Under the pieces are notes generated by a model that saw nothing but the letters and a program-made list of their open reading frames with translations, ran no database searches and was not told where the DNA came from. A program made the translations under genes and the position numbers. A stretch of 64,000 nucleotides of DNA from Parvivirga hydrogeniphila (lineage in GTDB: Bacteria; Actinomycetota; Coriobacteriia; Anaerosomatales; Anaerosomataceae), in NCBI RefSeq assembly GCF_023371205.1, contig NZ_JAMCCO010000002.1, positions 187,501 to 251,500 on the forward strand, written 5' to 3'. Shown one piece after another: positions 26,838 through 36,663 of this stretch; within the stretch, counting starts at the first letter, position 1; the number at the start of each line of letters is the position of its first letter.

Positions 26838-28964
26838 TCAGGTCGCGCACGGGAGCTCGAGCGTGAAGGTCGAGCCCTCGCCGGGCGTGCTCTCGACCGT
26901 GATCCGCCCGCCGAGCAGCTCCGCGAGACGCTTGGAGATCGCCAGGCCGAGCCCCGTGCCAGGCGAATCGCCTGGCGGCCTGAACCGCGTGAATGCCTCG
27001 AACGCCCGCTCGACCTGCTCCGGCGTCATGCCCGGCCCGGTGTCGGCCACCGAAAGGCGCGCCTTCGCTCCGTCGCAATCGACCGCCACGCGCACCGACC
27101 CGTGCTCGGTGTACTTGATCGCGTTGCTGAGCAGGTTCCAGACGATCTGCCGAACCAGCTGCGGATCCGCTCTGCACACCGCTCCGGTGCGAGCGCGCAC
27201 TTCGAGGGTGAGCCCTTTCTCGTCTGCAAGCGGCCGCACCGCGGCAGCCGCATCACGAGCCAGCGCGCCGAGGTCCACCTCGGCAAGGTCCACAGACACG
27301 CGGCCGTCTTCGATCCTCGAGAGGTCCAGCACGTCGTCGACGAGCGACAGCAGGTGCATCCCCGCATCGCGGATCATGCGCACCTGCACCTTCTGCTCGT
27401 CATTCAGCGGCCCCGGCAGCTCCTGCTCGAGCAGGCGTGAGAAGCCGATCACGGAGTTGAGCGGCGTGCGGAGCTCGTGGCTCATGCTTCGCAAGAAGTC
27501 GTCCTTGGCCTCGTTCGCGCGCGCGAGCTGCTCGTACGCTTCCTCGAGCTGAGCGGTGCGCTCTTCGACCTCGCTTTCGAGGCCCGCGCGGTAGCGTTCG
27601 AGCTCGCGCTCGGCACGCACGCGGTCGGTGACGTCCACGACGATGGTGAACAACAGCGTCTCGCCCTCGAAGACGAGCGGCGTCGCGTAGACCTCGACGT
27701 CGCGGGCATCGCCTGACGCCGTCTTGTGGCGGTATCGGCCGACCTGCTGCCGCTCCTCGACCGTCTTGCGGACTTCTTCGAGCACGGCGTCCAGCGGATC
27801 GTCGGCGCTGAGGTCAGCGATGGTCATCGCGCGCAGCCGCTCGCGCGGCGAGCCGTAGAACCGCTCGGCGGCGGCGTTCGCATCGACGACCCGCGCACCG
27901 TCAGCGGACACGAGCAGCATCGGCTGCGCGCTCGCCTCGAAGATGGTCCGGTAGCGGCGCTCGCTTTCTTCGAGCGCGCGTTGGGTCTCGACCGCGCCGG
28001 TGACGTCGTGGACGATCGAGTACAGCCACTGCTCCCCGCCTGGACCGGGCACCGGGCCGGAGTACACCTCGACGTCGCGGACCTCGCCGGAAGCGAGCCG
28101 GTGCCTGAAGTCGAAGTGGTTCTTCTTGAGCGTCCGCGCCCGCTCCATCTCCTCCTTCACCTCGTCGGGCGAAAGCGTGTTGATGTCGGTGATGCGCATC
28201 GAGGTGAGCCGCTCGCGCGGCGAGCCGTAGAACCGCTCGGCGGCAGTGTTCGCGTCTTTGATGCTGCCGTCGGACGGGTCGATGAGCAGCATGACAGAGG
28301 CGCTGTCTTGGAAGAGCGACCGGTACCGCGCTTCGCTCGCCGCCAGACGCGCACGAAGCTCGGCCGTGTAGCCGATGACGAGGCCGAACGCGACCACCAC
28401 CGCCAGGACCGAGCTCAGCAGGTAGCCCGCGTAGCCGAACCACGCGGGCAGCACCCATCGGAGCGGGTAGTCGAACGCGTGGACGCCCCAGATGATGAGC
28501 CCCACCCCAGGAAGCAACCGATACGATCTGGTGCTCTGGCTCGTCTGCAACCACACCGCGCCTGCCACGATGCGGCAGACGCCCTGCAGCCCGAACGAGG
28601 GCACGAGCACGACGAACTGCGAGAACCGGGCCCGATCGAACAGAACGAACAGCACGGTGGCCGCGACACCCGCCGCCAAGAACGTCTGCCATCGCGCCCT
28701 GCGGCCCGCGAGCGCAAGCGCTCCGGCAAGCATCAGGAGCGCAGAGGCCACGGACGCCGCTTGCACCGCGTAGCGAAGCCACGCAATGCCCGGCCACGCG
28801 ACGAGAAGCCCTTCTGCTGCGAGCCGCGCAGCGTACGCCGCCCACGACCAGCCGATGAGGCGCACGGCCCGCTGCTGCTCAGACCGCGCGAGCGCGAAGA
28901 AGATGGCGGCCGCAACGACAGCTGCAGTGAGCGGCGCAGCGATCGCTGCGATCATCCACGCCAC
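26838..28964 (-). CDS. Membrane histidine kinase with two PAS domains
   Basis: A 708-residue sensor kinase. The N-terminal ~210 residues form about seven hydrophobic segments. Two PAS domains follow (about 220-340 and 345-455) that share a near-identical stretch, AERFYGSPRERL, pointing to an internal duplication. Then comes a coiled linker, a HisKA domain with phospho-acceptor His in SMSHELRTPLNSVIGF, and a HATPase domain with NLLSNAIKYT, DTGPGM and GTGLGLAISKRL. No receiver domain and no adjacent response regulator are present, so it is an orphan kinase. GTG 28962-28964 has a GGGGG ribosome binding site after the thrS stop. The sensed signal is unknown. Confidence 0.92.
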   Translation of the reverse strand: MAWMIAAIAAPLTAAVVAAAIFFALARSEQQRAVRLIGWSWAAYAARLAAEGLLVAWPGIAWLRYAVQAASVASALLMLAGALALAGRRARWQTFLAAGVAATVLFVLFDRARFSQFVVLVPSFGLQGVCRIVAGAVWLQTSQSTRSYRLLPGVGLIIWGVHAFDYPLRWVLPAWFGYAGYLLSSVLAVVVAFGLVIGYTAELRARLAASEARYRSLFQDSASVMLLIDPSDGSIKDANTAAERFYGSPRERLTSMRITDINTLSPDEVKEEMERARTLKKNHFDFRHRLASGEVRDVEVYSGPVPGPGGEQWLYSIVHDVTGAVETQRALEESERRYRTIFEASAQPMLLVSADGARVVDANAAAERFYGSPRERLRAMTIADLSADDPLDAVLEEVRKTVEERQQVGRYRHKTASGDARDVEVYATPLVFEGETLLFTIVVDVTDRVRAERELERYRAGLESEVEERTAQLEEAYEQLARANEAKDDFLRSMSHELRTPLNSVIGFSRLLEQELPGPLNDEQKVQVRMIRDAGMHLLSLVDDVLDLSRIEDGRVSVDLAEVDLGALARDAAAAVRPLADEKGLTLEVRARTGAVCRADPQLVRQIVWNLLSNAIKYTEHGSVRVAVDCDGAKARLSVADTGPGMTPEQVERAFEAFTRFRPPGDSPGTGLGLAISKRLAELLGGRITVESTPGEGSTFTLELPCAT

Positions 28965-28978
28965 ACGTTGCCCCCTTT

Positions 28979-30895
28979 TTACGGATGCTCGGCGGCGACC
29001 CTCTCGACGAACGAATCGATGCCCATCGCGCCCAGATCGCCTGCGCTGCGCTCCCGCACGCCGACGGTCCCCGCCTCGACCTCCCGGTCGCCCACGACGA
29101 GCATGTACGGCACCTTCTGCTGCTGCGCCTTGGCGATCTTGATGCGCATCGGTTCGTTCTCAGCGTACACCTCGGCTCTGACACCTGCACGCCGAAGCGT
29201 GGCTGCGACCGTCTCGCAGTACGGCAGGTGCCGGTCGGCGATGGGAACGAGCACGGCCTGCACCGGCGCAAGCCAGGTCGGGAACGCGCCCGCGTAGTGC
29301 TCGATGAGGATGCCCAAGAAGCGCTCCATGCTCCCCAGGATCGTCCGGTGCAGCATGAACGGGACCGCCTCCGCGTTGTCGGCGGTGCGGTAGGCGAGCC
29401 CGAACCGGGACGGGAAGTTGAAGTCCACCTGTATCGTGGAACACTGCCAGGTGCGGCCGATGGCGTCTTTGAGCTTGATGTCGATCTTCGGGCCGTAGAA
29501 GGCGCCGTCTCCTTCGTTGATCTGGTACGGCAGACCGTGAGCGTCGCAGGCCGACATGAGCGCGCGCGTCGCGTGCTCCCACATCGCATCGTCGCCGATC
29601 GACTTCTCGGGCCGCGTGGAGATCTCCGCGCTGTACTCGAAGCCGAACACGTCCTTGAGCACGTAGTCCACCAAGTCGAGCATCGCTACGACCTCGTCGT
29701 GCACCTGCTCCGGCATGCAGAAGATGTGCGCGTCGTCCTGCGTGAAGCCGCGTGCGCGCATCAGTCCGTGCACGACGCCCGACATCTCGTGACGATAGAC
29801 CGTGCCGAACTCGAAGATGCGCATCGGCAAGTCGCGGTACGACCGCACGTCGTTCGCGTAGATGAGCACGTGGCCCGGGCAGTTCATCGGCTTGACGCCG
29901 TACTCGTTGATGCGGCCATCGCCCTCGTCGACCTCGAAGAAGTACATGTTCTCGCGGTAGAAATCGTAGTGCCCCGAGATCTTCCAGACGTCGGCCTTGT
30001 AGATGTGCGGGGTTATCGCCTCGACGTACCCGCGCTCGTACAGCACGCCGCGCAGCCACTCCTGCAAGATGCGCAGGATGCGCGCGCCTTTCGGGTGATA
30101 CACCGGCAGCCCGGCCCCCGCCACCTCGTGGAAGCTGAACAGGTCGAGCTCGCGCCCGAGTTTGCGGTGGTCGCGGCGCTCGGCCTCTTCCAGGCGCTCG
30201 AGGTATGCCGCAAGGTCCTTCTCCGAGAACCACGCCGTCCCGTAGATGCGCTGCAGCATCGGCCGCGACGAGTCGCCGCGCCAGTAGGCGCCCGCGACTT
30301 TCATGAGCTTGAACGCCTTGATCCATCCGGTGTGCGGAACGTGCGGCCCGCGGCACAGGTCGGTGAACGAGCCTTGCGTGTACACCGAGATGGGCTCGCC
30401 TTCGGGCAGCTCCGCGATGAGCTCTTGCTTGTACGGCTGGCCTTCGAACGCGTCGCGCGCCTCAAGGCGGTCGAGCACGGCGCGCTCGAACGGCTTTTCT
30501 TCGGCGACGATCTCGCGCATGCGCTCCTCGATGGCCGCAAGGTCCTCCGGCGTGAACGGCCTCTCGACGTCGAAGTCGTAGTAGAAGCCGTCCTCGATCG
30601 ACGGGCCGATGCCGAACCGCACCGTCGGGAACAGGTCTTTCACCGCTTCGGCCATCACGTGCGCGGCCGAGTGCCGCAGGACGCTCAGCGCCTCGGGGTC
30701 GCGCTCCGTGACGATGGCCACCTCGTCGCCGTCGTGCACGGGAGCGTCCACGTCCACGAGCCTGCCGTTCACCCGCCCCGCGAGCGCCGCCTGCGCGAGC
30801 CTCGGCCCGATGGCGCGCGCGACGTCTGCGACCGTCGCCCCCTCGTCGACGTCGATGCTGCTGCCGTCCGGGAGCCGGACGCTCATCCGAGCCAT
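28979..30895 (-). CDS. thrS: Threonyl-tRNA synthetase
   Basis: Class II synthetase, 638 residues from the ATG at 30893-30895, which follows GGAGGTT. Order: TGS domain (about 1-62), an editing domain with RHSAAHVMAEAV (about 75), a catalytic core with MNCPGHVLIY (about 330) and VYRHEMSGVVHGLMRARGF (about 360, split as VYRHEMSG and VVHGLMRARGF), and an anticodon-binding domain from about 540. No T-box was seen in the short gap upstream. It is followed 15 bases later by the histidine kinase. Confidence 0.98.
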   Translation of the reverse strand: MARMSVRLPDGSSIDVDEGATVADVARAIGPRLAQAALAGRVNGRLVDVDAPVHDGDEVAIVTERDPEALSVLRHSAAHVMAEAVKDLFPTVRFGIGPSIEDGFYYDFDVERPFTPEDLAAIEERMREIVAEEKPFERAVLDRLEARDAFEGQPYKQELIAELPEGEPISVYTQGSFTDLCRGPHVPHTGWIKAFKLMKVAGAYWRGDSSRPMLQRIYGTAWFSEKDLAAYLERLEEAERRDHRKLGRELDLFSFHEVAGAGLPVYHPKGARILRILQEWLRGVLYERGYVEAITPHIYKADVWKISGHYDFYRENMYFFEVDEGDGRINEYGVKPMNCPGHVLIYANDVRSYRDLPMRIFEFGTVYRHEMSGVVHGLMRARGFTQDDAHIFCMPEQVHDEVVAMLDLVDYVLKDVFGFEYSAEISTRPEKSIGDDAMWEHATRALMSACDAHGLPYQINEGDGAFYGPKIDIKLKDAIGRTWQCSTIQVDFNFPSRFGLAYRTADNAEAVPFMLHRTILGSMERFLGILIEHYAGAFPTWLAPVQAVLVPIADRHLPYCETVAATLRRAGVRAEVYAENEPMRIKIAKAQQQKVPYMLVVGDREVEAGTVGVRERSAGDLGAMGIDSFVERVAAEHP

Positions 30896-30936
30896 GCGAC
30901 AACCTCCAGTGCGATCGAGCCAGCGCCCGGCGGCGC

Positions 30937-31374
30937 TCACTGCTTGGTCTTGCAGTACGGACAGACGGTCCAGTCGAGCTTCAAGGGCCGTCCGCAGCCT
31001 ATGCACTCCTTCTTGAGCTTCTTCATGCATGAGGGACAGATGAGGTAGTCGTCCTCGACCGGCTTGAAGCATGCAGGGCACACAGGGAACTTCCGCTGCA
31101 GCTCTGCCTCGCGCGCACGGATCTCGAGCTCGCGCTCGCGCGCATCGGCAAGCGATTCGGGCGGGCGCACGACCATGTACACGATCCAACCGGGGACGTT
31201 GAACAGGAGCACCACCAGGGCCCAGAACCACGACATCGCACCTCTGCGCTCCGCGTCGCGCCACGTCCAGAAGACGAGCGCGAGCGTGAAGATGAAGAAG
31301 AACAGCCAGCACAGCCGCTGCGACAGCTGGACCAGCGGATTGTCGAGCACCGGTTGAAGCAGCTCGCTCACCAT
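30937..31374 (-). CDS. Membrane-anchored double zinc-ribbon protein
   Basis: A 145-residue protein of unknown role. Two hydrophobic stretches lie near the N-terminus (LCWLFFFIFTLALVFW about 22-37; WFWALVVLLFNVPGWIVYMVV about 49-69, split as WFWALVVLLF and NVPGWIVYMVV). A charged helix (RERELEIRAREAELQ) follows, then two cysteine-pair zinc ribbons: CPAC with CPSC, and CIGC with CPYC, at the C-terminus. This resembles zinc-ribbon domains of the DZANK/zinc_ribbon_2 type on the cytoplasmic side. ATG 31372-31374 follows GGGAG. It lies 41 bases upstream of thrS and probably shares its transcript. Confidence 0.8.
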   Translation of the reverse strand: MVSELLQPVLDNPLVQLSQRLCWLFFFIFTLALVFWTWRDAERRGAMSWFWALVVLLFNVPGWIVYMVVRPPESLADARERELEIRAREAELQRKFPVCPACFKPVEDDYLICPSCMKKLKKECIGCGRPLKLDWTVCPYCKTKQ

Positions 31375-31534
31375 CGGCTCCCTGCGCTCCCCTCCCGCGG
31401 CGCTGCGCGGATCTTCGGCACGGTCATGCGCGATTCTAGCGCATCCGGGTGACGCGCACACCCGAAGCATCGCACGCGGGCAACGGCTATCATGGTCGCT
31501 GCGCGCATTGCACCGCCTTAGAGAGGCCAGAGAC

Positions 31535-32668
31535 GTGGAACAAGCAGGCCCGCAGCGCATCAGCGTGAATCTCGTGTCGGAGACCGTCGGCGGCACGACC
31601 GGCCACGGCGTGCACACCGCCTTCACGCAGACGCTCGAAGCGCTCACGCGTGCGGGCATCGACGTACGCGTGAACTCGACCGAGCCGTGCGATATCACGC
31701 ACGTCGAGACCATGGGCCCCGCCGGGCTGAAAGCGCTGCTCGCGGCGAAGGGTCGGGCGGTCGTGACGGCCCACATCGTGCCTGAGTCGCTCGTGGGCAG
31801 TTTCGCGTTCGCGCGGGCGTGGCTTCCAATCGCACGGACGTACATCCGTTTCTTCTACTCGCGCGCGGACCTCGTGCTCGCTGTCTCGCCAGCAGTCGCA
31901 GACGGCCTCGCGCGCATGGGCATCGACGTCCCGATCCGGGTGGTGCCGAACGCGATCGACCTCGAGCGGTTCCGGCCGCGGACGGAGTGGCGCGCCGAGG
32001 TCCGCGACTCGCTCGGGATACCGAACGACGCGTTCGTCGCGATCTCGACGGGGCAGGTGCAACCACGGAAGGGCGTCGACACCTTCGTGCGCGCCGCGAA
32101 GCAGTGCCCGGAGGTGACGTTCCTGTGGCTCGGGGGCATGCCCTTCAAGGCGCTCACCGCGGGCTTCCGGCAGATGATGCGCGCCACGAAGCACGTCCCT
32201 GGCAACTGCCGCTTCCTCGGCCAGGTGGAGCACGAAAAGGTCCCCCGGTACCTCGCGGCCGCTGACTGCCTGCTCTTCCCCTCGCGCCAGGAGACCTTCG
32301 GCTTCTCGATCATCGAGGCGGCCGCGGCCGGGCTGCCACTCGTGCTGCGGGACCTCGACGTGTACCGCCCGCTGTTCGGCGACGCGTACATCGCCTGCGA
32401 CGAGGACGGCTTCGCGTCGGCCGTCAGGCGGCTGGCCACGGATCCCGCCCTGCGTGCCGACTACGCTGCTCGGGCCCGTTCGATGTCCGAGCGGTACGGC
32501 CTTGGGCCGCATGCGGAAGGGCTGGTGGCGGCCTACCGCTGGCTGCTCGCGGGATACGAGGCGACGACCTCGCCTGCGACGTACAGGCTCCCGGTGCACA
32601 GCACGCCCGAGGAAGAGAGCAGGCGCGCCGCCTCGACCGCGGTCGCGACGGAGGACTCGACCGCGTAG
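31535..32668 (+). CDS. Family 4 glycosyltransferase (GT-B)
   Basis: A 377-residue retaining glycosyltransferase. The donor-binding half shows STGQVQPRKGVDTFV (about 173-187) and the E-x7-E motif in SRQETFGFSIIEAAAAG (about 253-269). The N-terminal half contains VSETVGGTTGHGVHT. The start is GTG 31535 after GAGAGG; the frame is open nine codons further to a TTG. The family includes lipid and polysaccharide glucosyl/mannosyltransferases; the acceptor is not known. After AYRWLLAGYEA, where homologues usually end, about 35 Ser/Thr/Ala-rich residues follow, encoded by DNA shared antisense with the 3' end of folC. Confidence 0.85.
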   Translation: MEQAGPQRISVNLVSETVGGTTGHGVHTAFTQTLEALTRAGIDVRVNSTEPCDITHVETMGPAGLKALLAAKGRAVVTAHIVPESLVGSFAFARAWLPIARTYIRFFYSRADLVLAVSPAVADGLARMGIDVPIRVVPNAIDLERFRPRTEWRAEVRDSLGIPNDAFVAISTGQVQPRKGVDTFVRAAKQCPEVTFLWLGGMPFKALTAGFRQMMRATKHVPGNCRFLGQVEHEKVPRYLAAADCLLFPSRQETFGFSIIEAAAAGLPLVLRDLDVYRPLFGDAYIACDEDGFASAVRRLATDPALRADYAARARSMSERYGLGPHAEGLVAAYRWLLAGYEATTSPATYRLPVHSTPEEESRRAASTAVATEDSTA

Positions 32669-33873
32669 ACCGCCCCGCCCGCCTCGCTCACGAGCCGCGA
32701 GAGCTCAGCGGGATCCAGGGCGCGCGGCGAGACGCTGCGCGTGCAGACGAACCCGCGCGCGACGGGCACGAGCGCGTCGACGATACCGCGCGCATCCTTG
32801 TCCGCCATCACGCCGAGCACCACCACCGGCGCACCCGGCATGAGCTCGCGGACAGCATCAGCGAGCACGCCGGCCGCCTCAGGATTGTGCGCGCCGTCGA
32901 CGACGAGCGGCACGCTGGGGTCGAGCACCTGGAATCGTCCAGGAAGCCGCAGCCCGGCGAACGCCGCGCGCACCGCGCGCTCGTCGAGCGGACCGAGCGC
33001 CGCTTCTGCGGCCGCCACGGCCGTCGCGACGTTCGGCGCTTGGTACGTGGGCGCTACGAGCTCGATCGCGCGGTAGGTGCCCTCCGCACCGAAGACATCG
33101 AGCACGAGCGGCTCGCCGAGCGCTCGCGGACGGGAGCGCACGCTCCACGCGACGTCGTCCTCGCCTTGCCCGACGCGGACTGTCGGCGCTCCACAGGAAA
33201 GCGCCCGCTCGAACAAGACGTGCTCGACGCCCGCGCAGCCTGGCCCGAGCACGGCGATGCTTCCCGGCTTGATGACGTGCGCTTTGTCGGCGGCGATCTC
33301 CTCCCGCGTCGCGCCCAGCCTGTCGGTGTGATCGAGCGCGACGCCCGTGATCACGGCCACCTGCGGGGACACGACGCTGGTGGCGTCCCACCGGCCGCCC
33401 ATGCCGACTTCGAGCACCGCCCAATCGACCCCGGTCCGCGCGAAGATCCGAAGCGCGCCTGCCGTCAGGATCTCGAACTCCGTGAACTGCGCGAGCGCAC
33501 CGCCGGCGTCGAGCCCGAGCGCTTCTGCGGCCCCCGCAGCCACGCGGTCGGCGGCGTCCAACGCGACCGACACGCCCTCGGCGAACACCGACGGCGCGAC
33601 GGGCTCGCCGTCGACTTCGACGCGCTCCTCGTAGCGCACGAGGTGCGGGCTCGTGTACGCGCCCGAGCGCGCGCCGTGCGCGGCGAGCAGCGCGGCCGTC
33701 ATGCGCGTGACCGAGGTCTTGCCGTTCGTGCCGGTGACCTGCACCGCCCGGTAGGCCCGCTCGGGCCGTCCGAGCGCGTCTGCGAGCGCCTGGATGCCGT
33801 CGAGCGACGGGTTGATGCCGAACTTCAGCGCCCGCTCAAGCTCCCCGACGACCTCTTCGTAGCTGCGCGACAC
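32533..33873 (-). CDS. folC: Folylpolyglutamate synthase / dihydrofolate synthase
   Basis: Adds glutamate to (dihydro)folate, a Mur-ligase-type enzyme of 446 residues. It has the P-loop VQVTGTNGKTSVTRMTA (about 44-60), SPHLVRYEERVEVDG (about 75-89), EVGMGGRWDATSVV (about 150-163), DGAHNPEAA (about 310-318) and the characteristic C-terminal VLCTGSLYVAGEV. Start GTG 33871-33873, 11 bases after the valS stop, with only a weak ribosome binding site, so coupling is likely. Its last 136 bases overlap the 3' end of the glycosyltransferase gene on the other strand. The overlapped part is family-conserved in folC. Confidence 0.96.
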   Translation of the reverse strand: MSRSYEEVVGELERALKFGINPSLDGIQALADALGRPERAYRAVQVTGTNGKTSVTRMTAALLAAHGARSGAYTSPHLVRYEERVEVDGEPVAPSVFAEGVSVALDAADRVAAGAAEALGLDAGGALAQFTEFEILTAGALRIFARTGVDWAVLEVGMGGRWDATSVVSPQVAVITGVALDHTDRLGATREEIAADKAHVIKPGSIAVLGPGCAGVEHVLFERALSCGAPTVRVGQGEDDVAWSVRSRPRALGEPLVLDVFGAEGTYRAIELVAPTYQAPNVATAVAAAEAALGPLDERAVRAAFAGLRLPGRFQVLDPSVPLVVDGAHNPEAAGVLADAVRELMPGAPVVVLGVMADKDARGIVDALVPVARGFVCTRSVSPRALDPAELSRLVSEAGGAVYAVESSVATAVEAARLLSSSGVLCTGSLYVAGEVVASYPASSQR

Positions 33874-33884
33874 CGCAGGCAGCC

Positions 33885-36560
33885 TCAGTCCGCGAGCGCA
33901 GCCAGCTGCTCTGCAAGCCGCCCGACCGTCTGCGCGAGCTCGGCGGCTCGCGCGCGGTCCTTCTCGACGACCTGCGGATCGGCTTTCGCGAGGAAGTTCT
34001 CGTTCGTGAGCTTCTTCGTGAGCCGGTCGAGCTCGGCTTCCGCTTTCGCCAGCTCGCGCGCGACGCGGTCGCGCTCGGCGGCGAGGTCCACCACGCCTTC
34101 GAGCGGGACGAAGACCTCCATGCCCGCAGCCACCGCGACGGCCGCGTGCGGTGGGCGCTCGGCAGCAGCGTCGATCACGAGGTCCTCCACGCCTGCGAGG
34201 TCATGCAGGTAGTGGCGCTGCGACTCCACGAGCATCGCGTCGGCGCCGGACGCGCGCACGATCGCGGCGATGCGCGCCTTCGGCGGGATCGCGTACCGCG
34301 CGCGGATCGCCCGCACTTCGGTGACGAGCTCCTGCAGCACGCGCATCGAGGACTCGGCCTCCTCGTCGCGGAAGCGCTGAAGCCCGCTCGGCCAGGCCGC
34401 CACCATGAGCGCAGGCGCAGCGTCGTGCTCGGGAAGCGGCAACCTGCCCCAGATCTCCTCGGTGATGAACGGCATCATCGGATGGAGGAGGCGAAGCGCC
34501 TTGTCGAGCACGAACACGAGGTTCCGTTGCGCGACCAGCGCGGTCTCGCCGCCCGCTGCGAGACGCGGCTTGCTGAGCTCGATGTACCAGTCGCAGAACT
34601 CGCTCCAGAAGAAGTCGTACAACGCGCGCGCGACCTCGCCGAACTGGAACGGCTCCTCGCCTGCGGCGCGCGCGACTTCCGCGTCAAGCCCGCGATCGAC
34701 CGCGTCGGCGAGCGCAGCCAGCCGCGACAGGATCCACCGGTCCGCGACCGTGTCCGCGAGAGGCGGCCCTGGCTCGTATGCTTCGCCGAGGTTCATCAGC
34801 ACGAAGCGGCTCGCGTTCCAGATCTTGTTCGCGAAGTTGCGGCTGCTCTGGAGCTTCTCCTCTGAGAACCGGATGTCTTGGTTGCCCGTGGTCTGCAGCA
34901 TGAGTCCGAACCGCATCCCGTCGGCGCCGTACGACTCCATGAGGTCGAGCGGGTCCACGCCCGTGCCGAGCGACTTGCTCATGCGCTTGCCTTCGGCGTT
35001 GAACACCGTCGGATGGATGATGACCTCGGAAAACGGGACGTCGCCGACGAACTTCAGCCCTTGCATGATCATGCGGGCCACCCACAGGAACAGGATGTCG
35101 CGCGCGGTCGAGAGCACCGTCGTCGGGTAGAAGTACGCGAGCTCGGGCGTGTCGTCCGGCCATCCGAGCGTCGCGAACGGCCACAGCGCAGAAGAGAACC
35201 ACGTGTCGAGCACGTCCGGGTCCTGCCGCACCGGCCCGCCGCACTTCGGGCAGGAGTCGAGGTCCTCCACGCTCGCCGTCATCTCGCCGCAGGCGTCGCA
35301 GTAGAAGACAGGGATCTGGTGGCCCCACCACAGCTGCCGCGAGATGCACCAGTCGCGGATGTTCTCCATCCAGTGGTAGTACACGTTCGCCCAGCGCTCC
35401 GGGCTGAAACGCACGAGCCCCTCACGGACCACGGCGATGGCAGGCTCCGCGAGCGGCTTCATGTCCACGAACCACTGGTCCGACAGCCACGGCTCCACCA
35501 CGGTGTGGCACCGGTAGCAGTGGCCGACCGAGTGCACGTGGTCGTCCACCCGCACGAGCAGCCCCTGCGCTTCGAGGTCCGCAACCACCCGCGTGCGCGC
35601 TTCGAACCGGTCGAGCCCCGCGTACGGCCCTCCCGCCTCGGTGATGCGGGCGTCCGCCGTGAGCACGTTGATCTTCTCGCAGCCGTGCCGCTCGGCGATC
35701 TCGAAGTCGTTAGGGTCGTGCGCGGGGGTGACCTTCACGGCCCCGGTGCCGAACGCGGGGTCGACGTACGCGTCAGCGACGATCGGTATCTCTCGGCCGA
35801 GCAACGGCAGCACGACGGTAGCGCCAACGAGCTCGCGGTAGCGGTCATCGTCCGGGTGCACCGCGACGCAGGTGTCGCCGAGCATCGTCTCGGGCCGCGT
35901 GGTCGCCACCACCACGTGGTCGCGACCCGCCACGGGCTCCTTCAGCGGGTACTTGATGTGCCAGAGGTGGCTGTCCAGCTCCTCGTGCTCGACTTCGATG
36001 TCGGAGAGCGCCGTTGCGCACCGCGGGCACCAGTTGATGATGCGCTTGCCGCGGTAGATCAGCCCCTCGTTGAACAGGTCGACGAAGACCTTTTTCACCG
36101 CCCGCTGGTAGTCCGGGTCCATCGTGAAGTGCTCGTCCGAATAGTCGCAGGAGCAGCCCATCGCTTTAAGCTGGCTCACGATGGTCGACCCGTGCTCCGC
36201 ACGCCACTCCCAGCACAGCTCCACGAACCGCTCGCGCCCCACGTCGTAGCGCGAGAGGCCCTCTTTGGCGAGCTTCTGCTCGACCTTGTTCTGCGTGGCG
36301 ATGCCGGCATGGTCGGTGCCTAAGATCCAGCGCGTCGGTCGGCCCGTCATGCGCGATCGGCGGATGAGCACGTCTTGGATCGTGTTGTTGAGCGCGTGTC
36401 CCATGTGGAGCGAGCCGGTGACGTTGGGGGGCGGTATCGCGATCGTGAACGGCCGCTTCCCTTCGACGACCGGCTGCGTGAAGAACGCTCCCTCGAACCA
36501 GCGCTCGAGCACCCGCGGCTCGACCGCCTTCGGATCGTATGCCTTCGGCATCTCGCTCAT
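33885..36560 (-). CDS. valS: Valyl-tRNA synthetase
   Basis: Class I synthetase with editing, 891 residues from the ATG at 36558-36560 after GGAAGGGAA. HIGH motif in PPNVTGSLHMGHAL (about 43-56), KMSKS in GKRMSKSLGTGVD (about 525), an editing domain between them with TTRPETMLGDT, a CxxC pair in DSCPKCGG, and a C-terminal coiled coil (AERDRVARELAKAEAELDRL). Upstream lies a divergent small gene; no T-box element was found in the 169-base gap. It is followed by folC, the common valS-folC order. Confidence 0.98.
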   Translation of the reverse strand: MSEMPKAYDPKAVEPRVLERWFEGAFFTQPVVEGKRPFTIAIPPPNVTGSLHMGHALNNTIQDVLIRRSRMTGRPTRWILGTDHAGIATQNKVEQKLAKEGLSRYDVGRERFVELCWEWRAEHGSTIVSQLKAMGCSCDYSDEHFTMDPDYQRAVKKVFVDLFNEGLIYRGKRIINWCPRCATALSDIEVEHEELDSHLWHIKYPLKEPVAGRDHVVVATTRPETMLGDTCVAVHPDDDRYRELVGATVVLPLLGREIPIVADAYVDPAFGTGAVKVTPAHDPNDFEIAERHGCEKINVLTADARITEAGGPYAGLDRFEARTRVVADLEAQGLLVRVDDHVHSVGHCYRCHTVVEPWLSDQWFVDMKPLAEPAIAVVREGLVRFSPERWANVYYHWMENIRDWCISRQLWWGHQIPVFYCDACGEMTASVEDLDSCPKCGGPVRQDPDVLDTWFSSALWPFATLGWPDDTPELAYFYPTTVLSTARDILFLWVARMIMQGLKFVGDVPFSEVIIHPTVFNAEGKRMSKSLGTGVDPLDLMESYGADGMRFGLMLQTTGNQDIRFSEEKLQSSRNFANKIWNASRFVLMNLGEAYEPGPPLADTVADRWILSRLAALADAVDRGLDAEVARAAGEEPFQFGEVARALYDFFWSEFCDWYIELSKPRLAAGGETALVAQRNLVFVLDKALRLLHPMMPFITEEIWGRLPLPEHDAAPALMVAAWPSGLQRFRDEEAESSMRVLQELVTEVRAIRARYAIPPKARIAAIVRASGADAMLVESQRHYLHDLAGVEDLVIDAAAERPPHAAVAVAAGMEVFVPLEGVVDLAAERDRVARELAKAEAELDRLTKKLTNENFLAKADPQVVEKDRARAAELAQTVGRLAEQLAALAD

Positions 36561-36663
36561 CTGCGTTCCCTTCCGTCCTGGTGGTGCAGATTCTACGCGA
36601 AGGCGAGCAGCGCCGCAGCAGGACGCGCGCGCCACCTCCACGGCACTTCGTGCATGTGAATAC

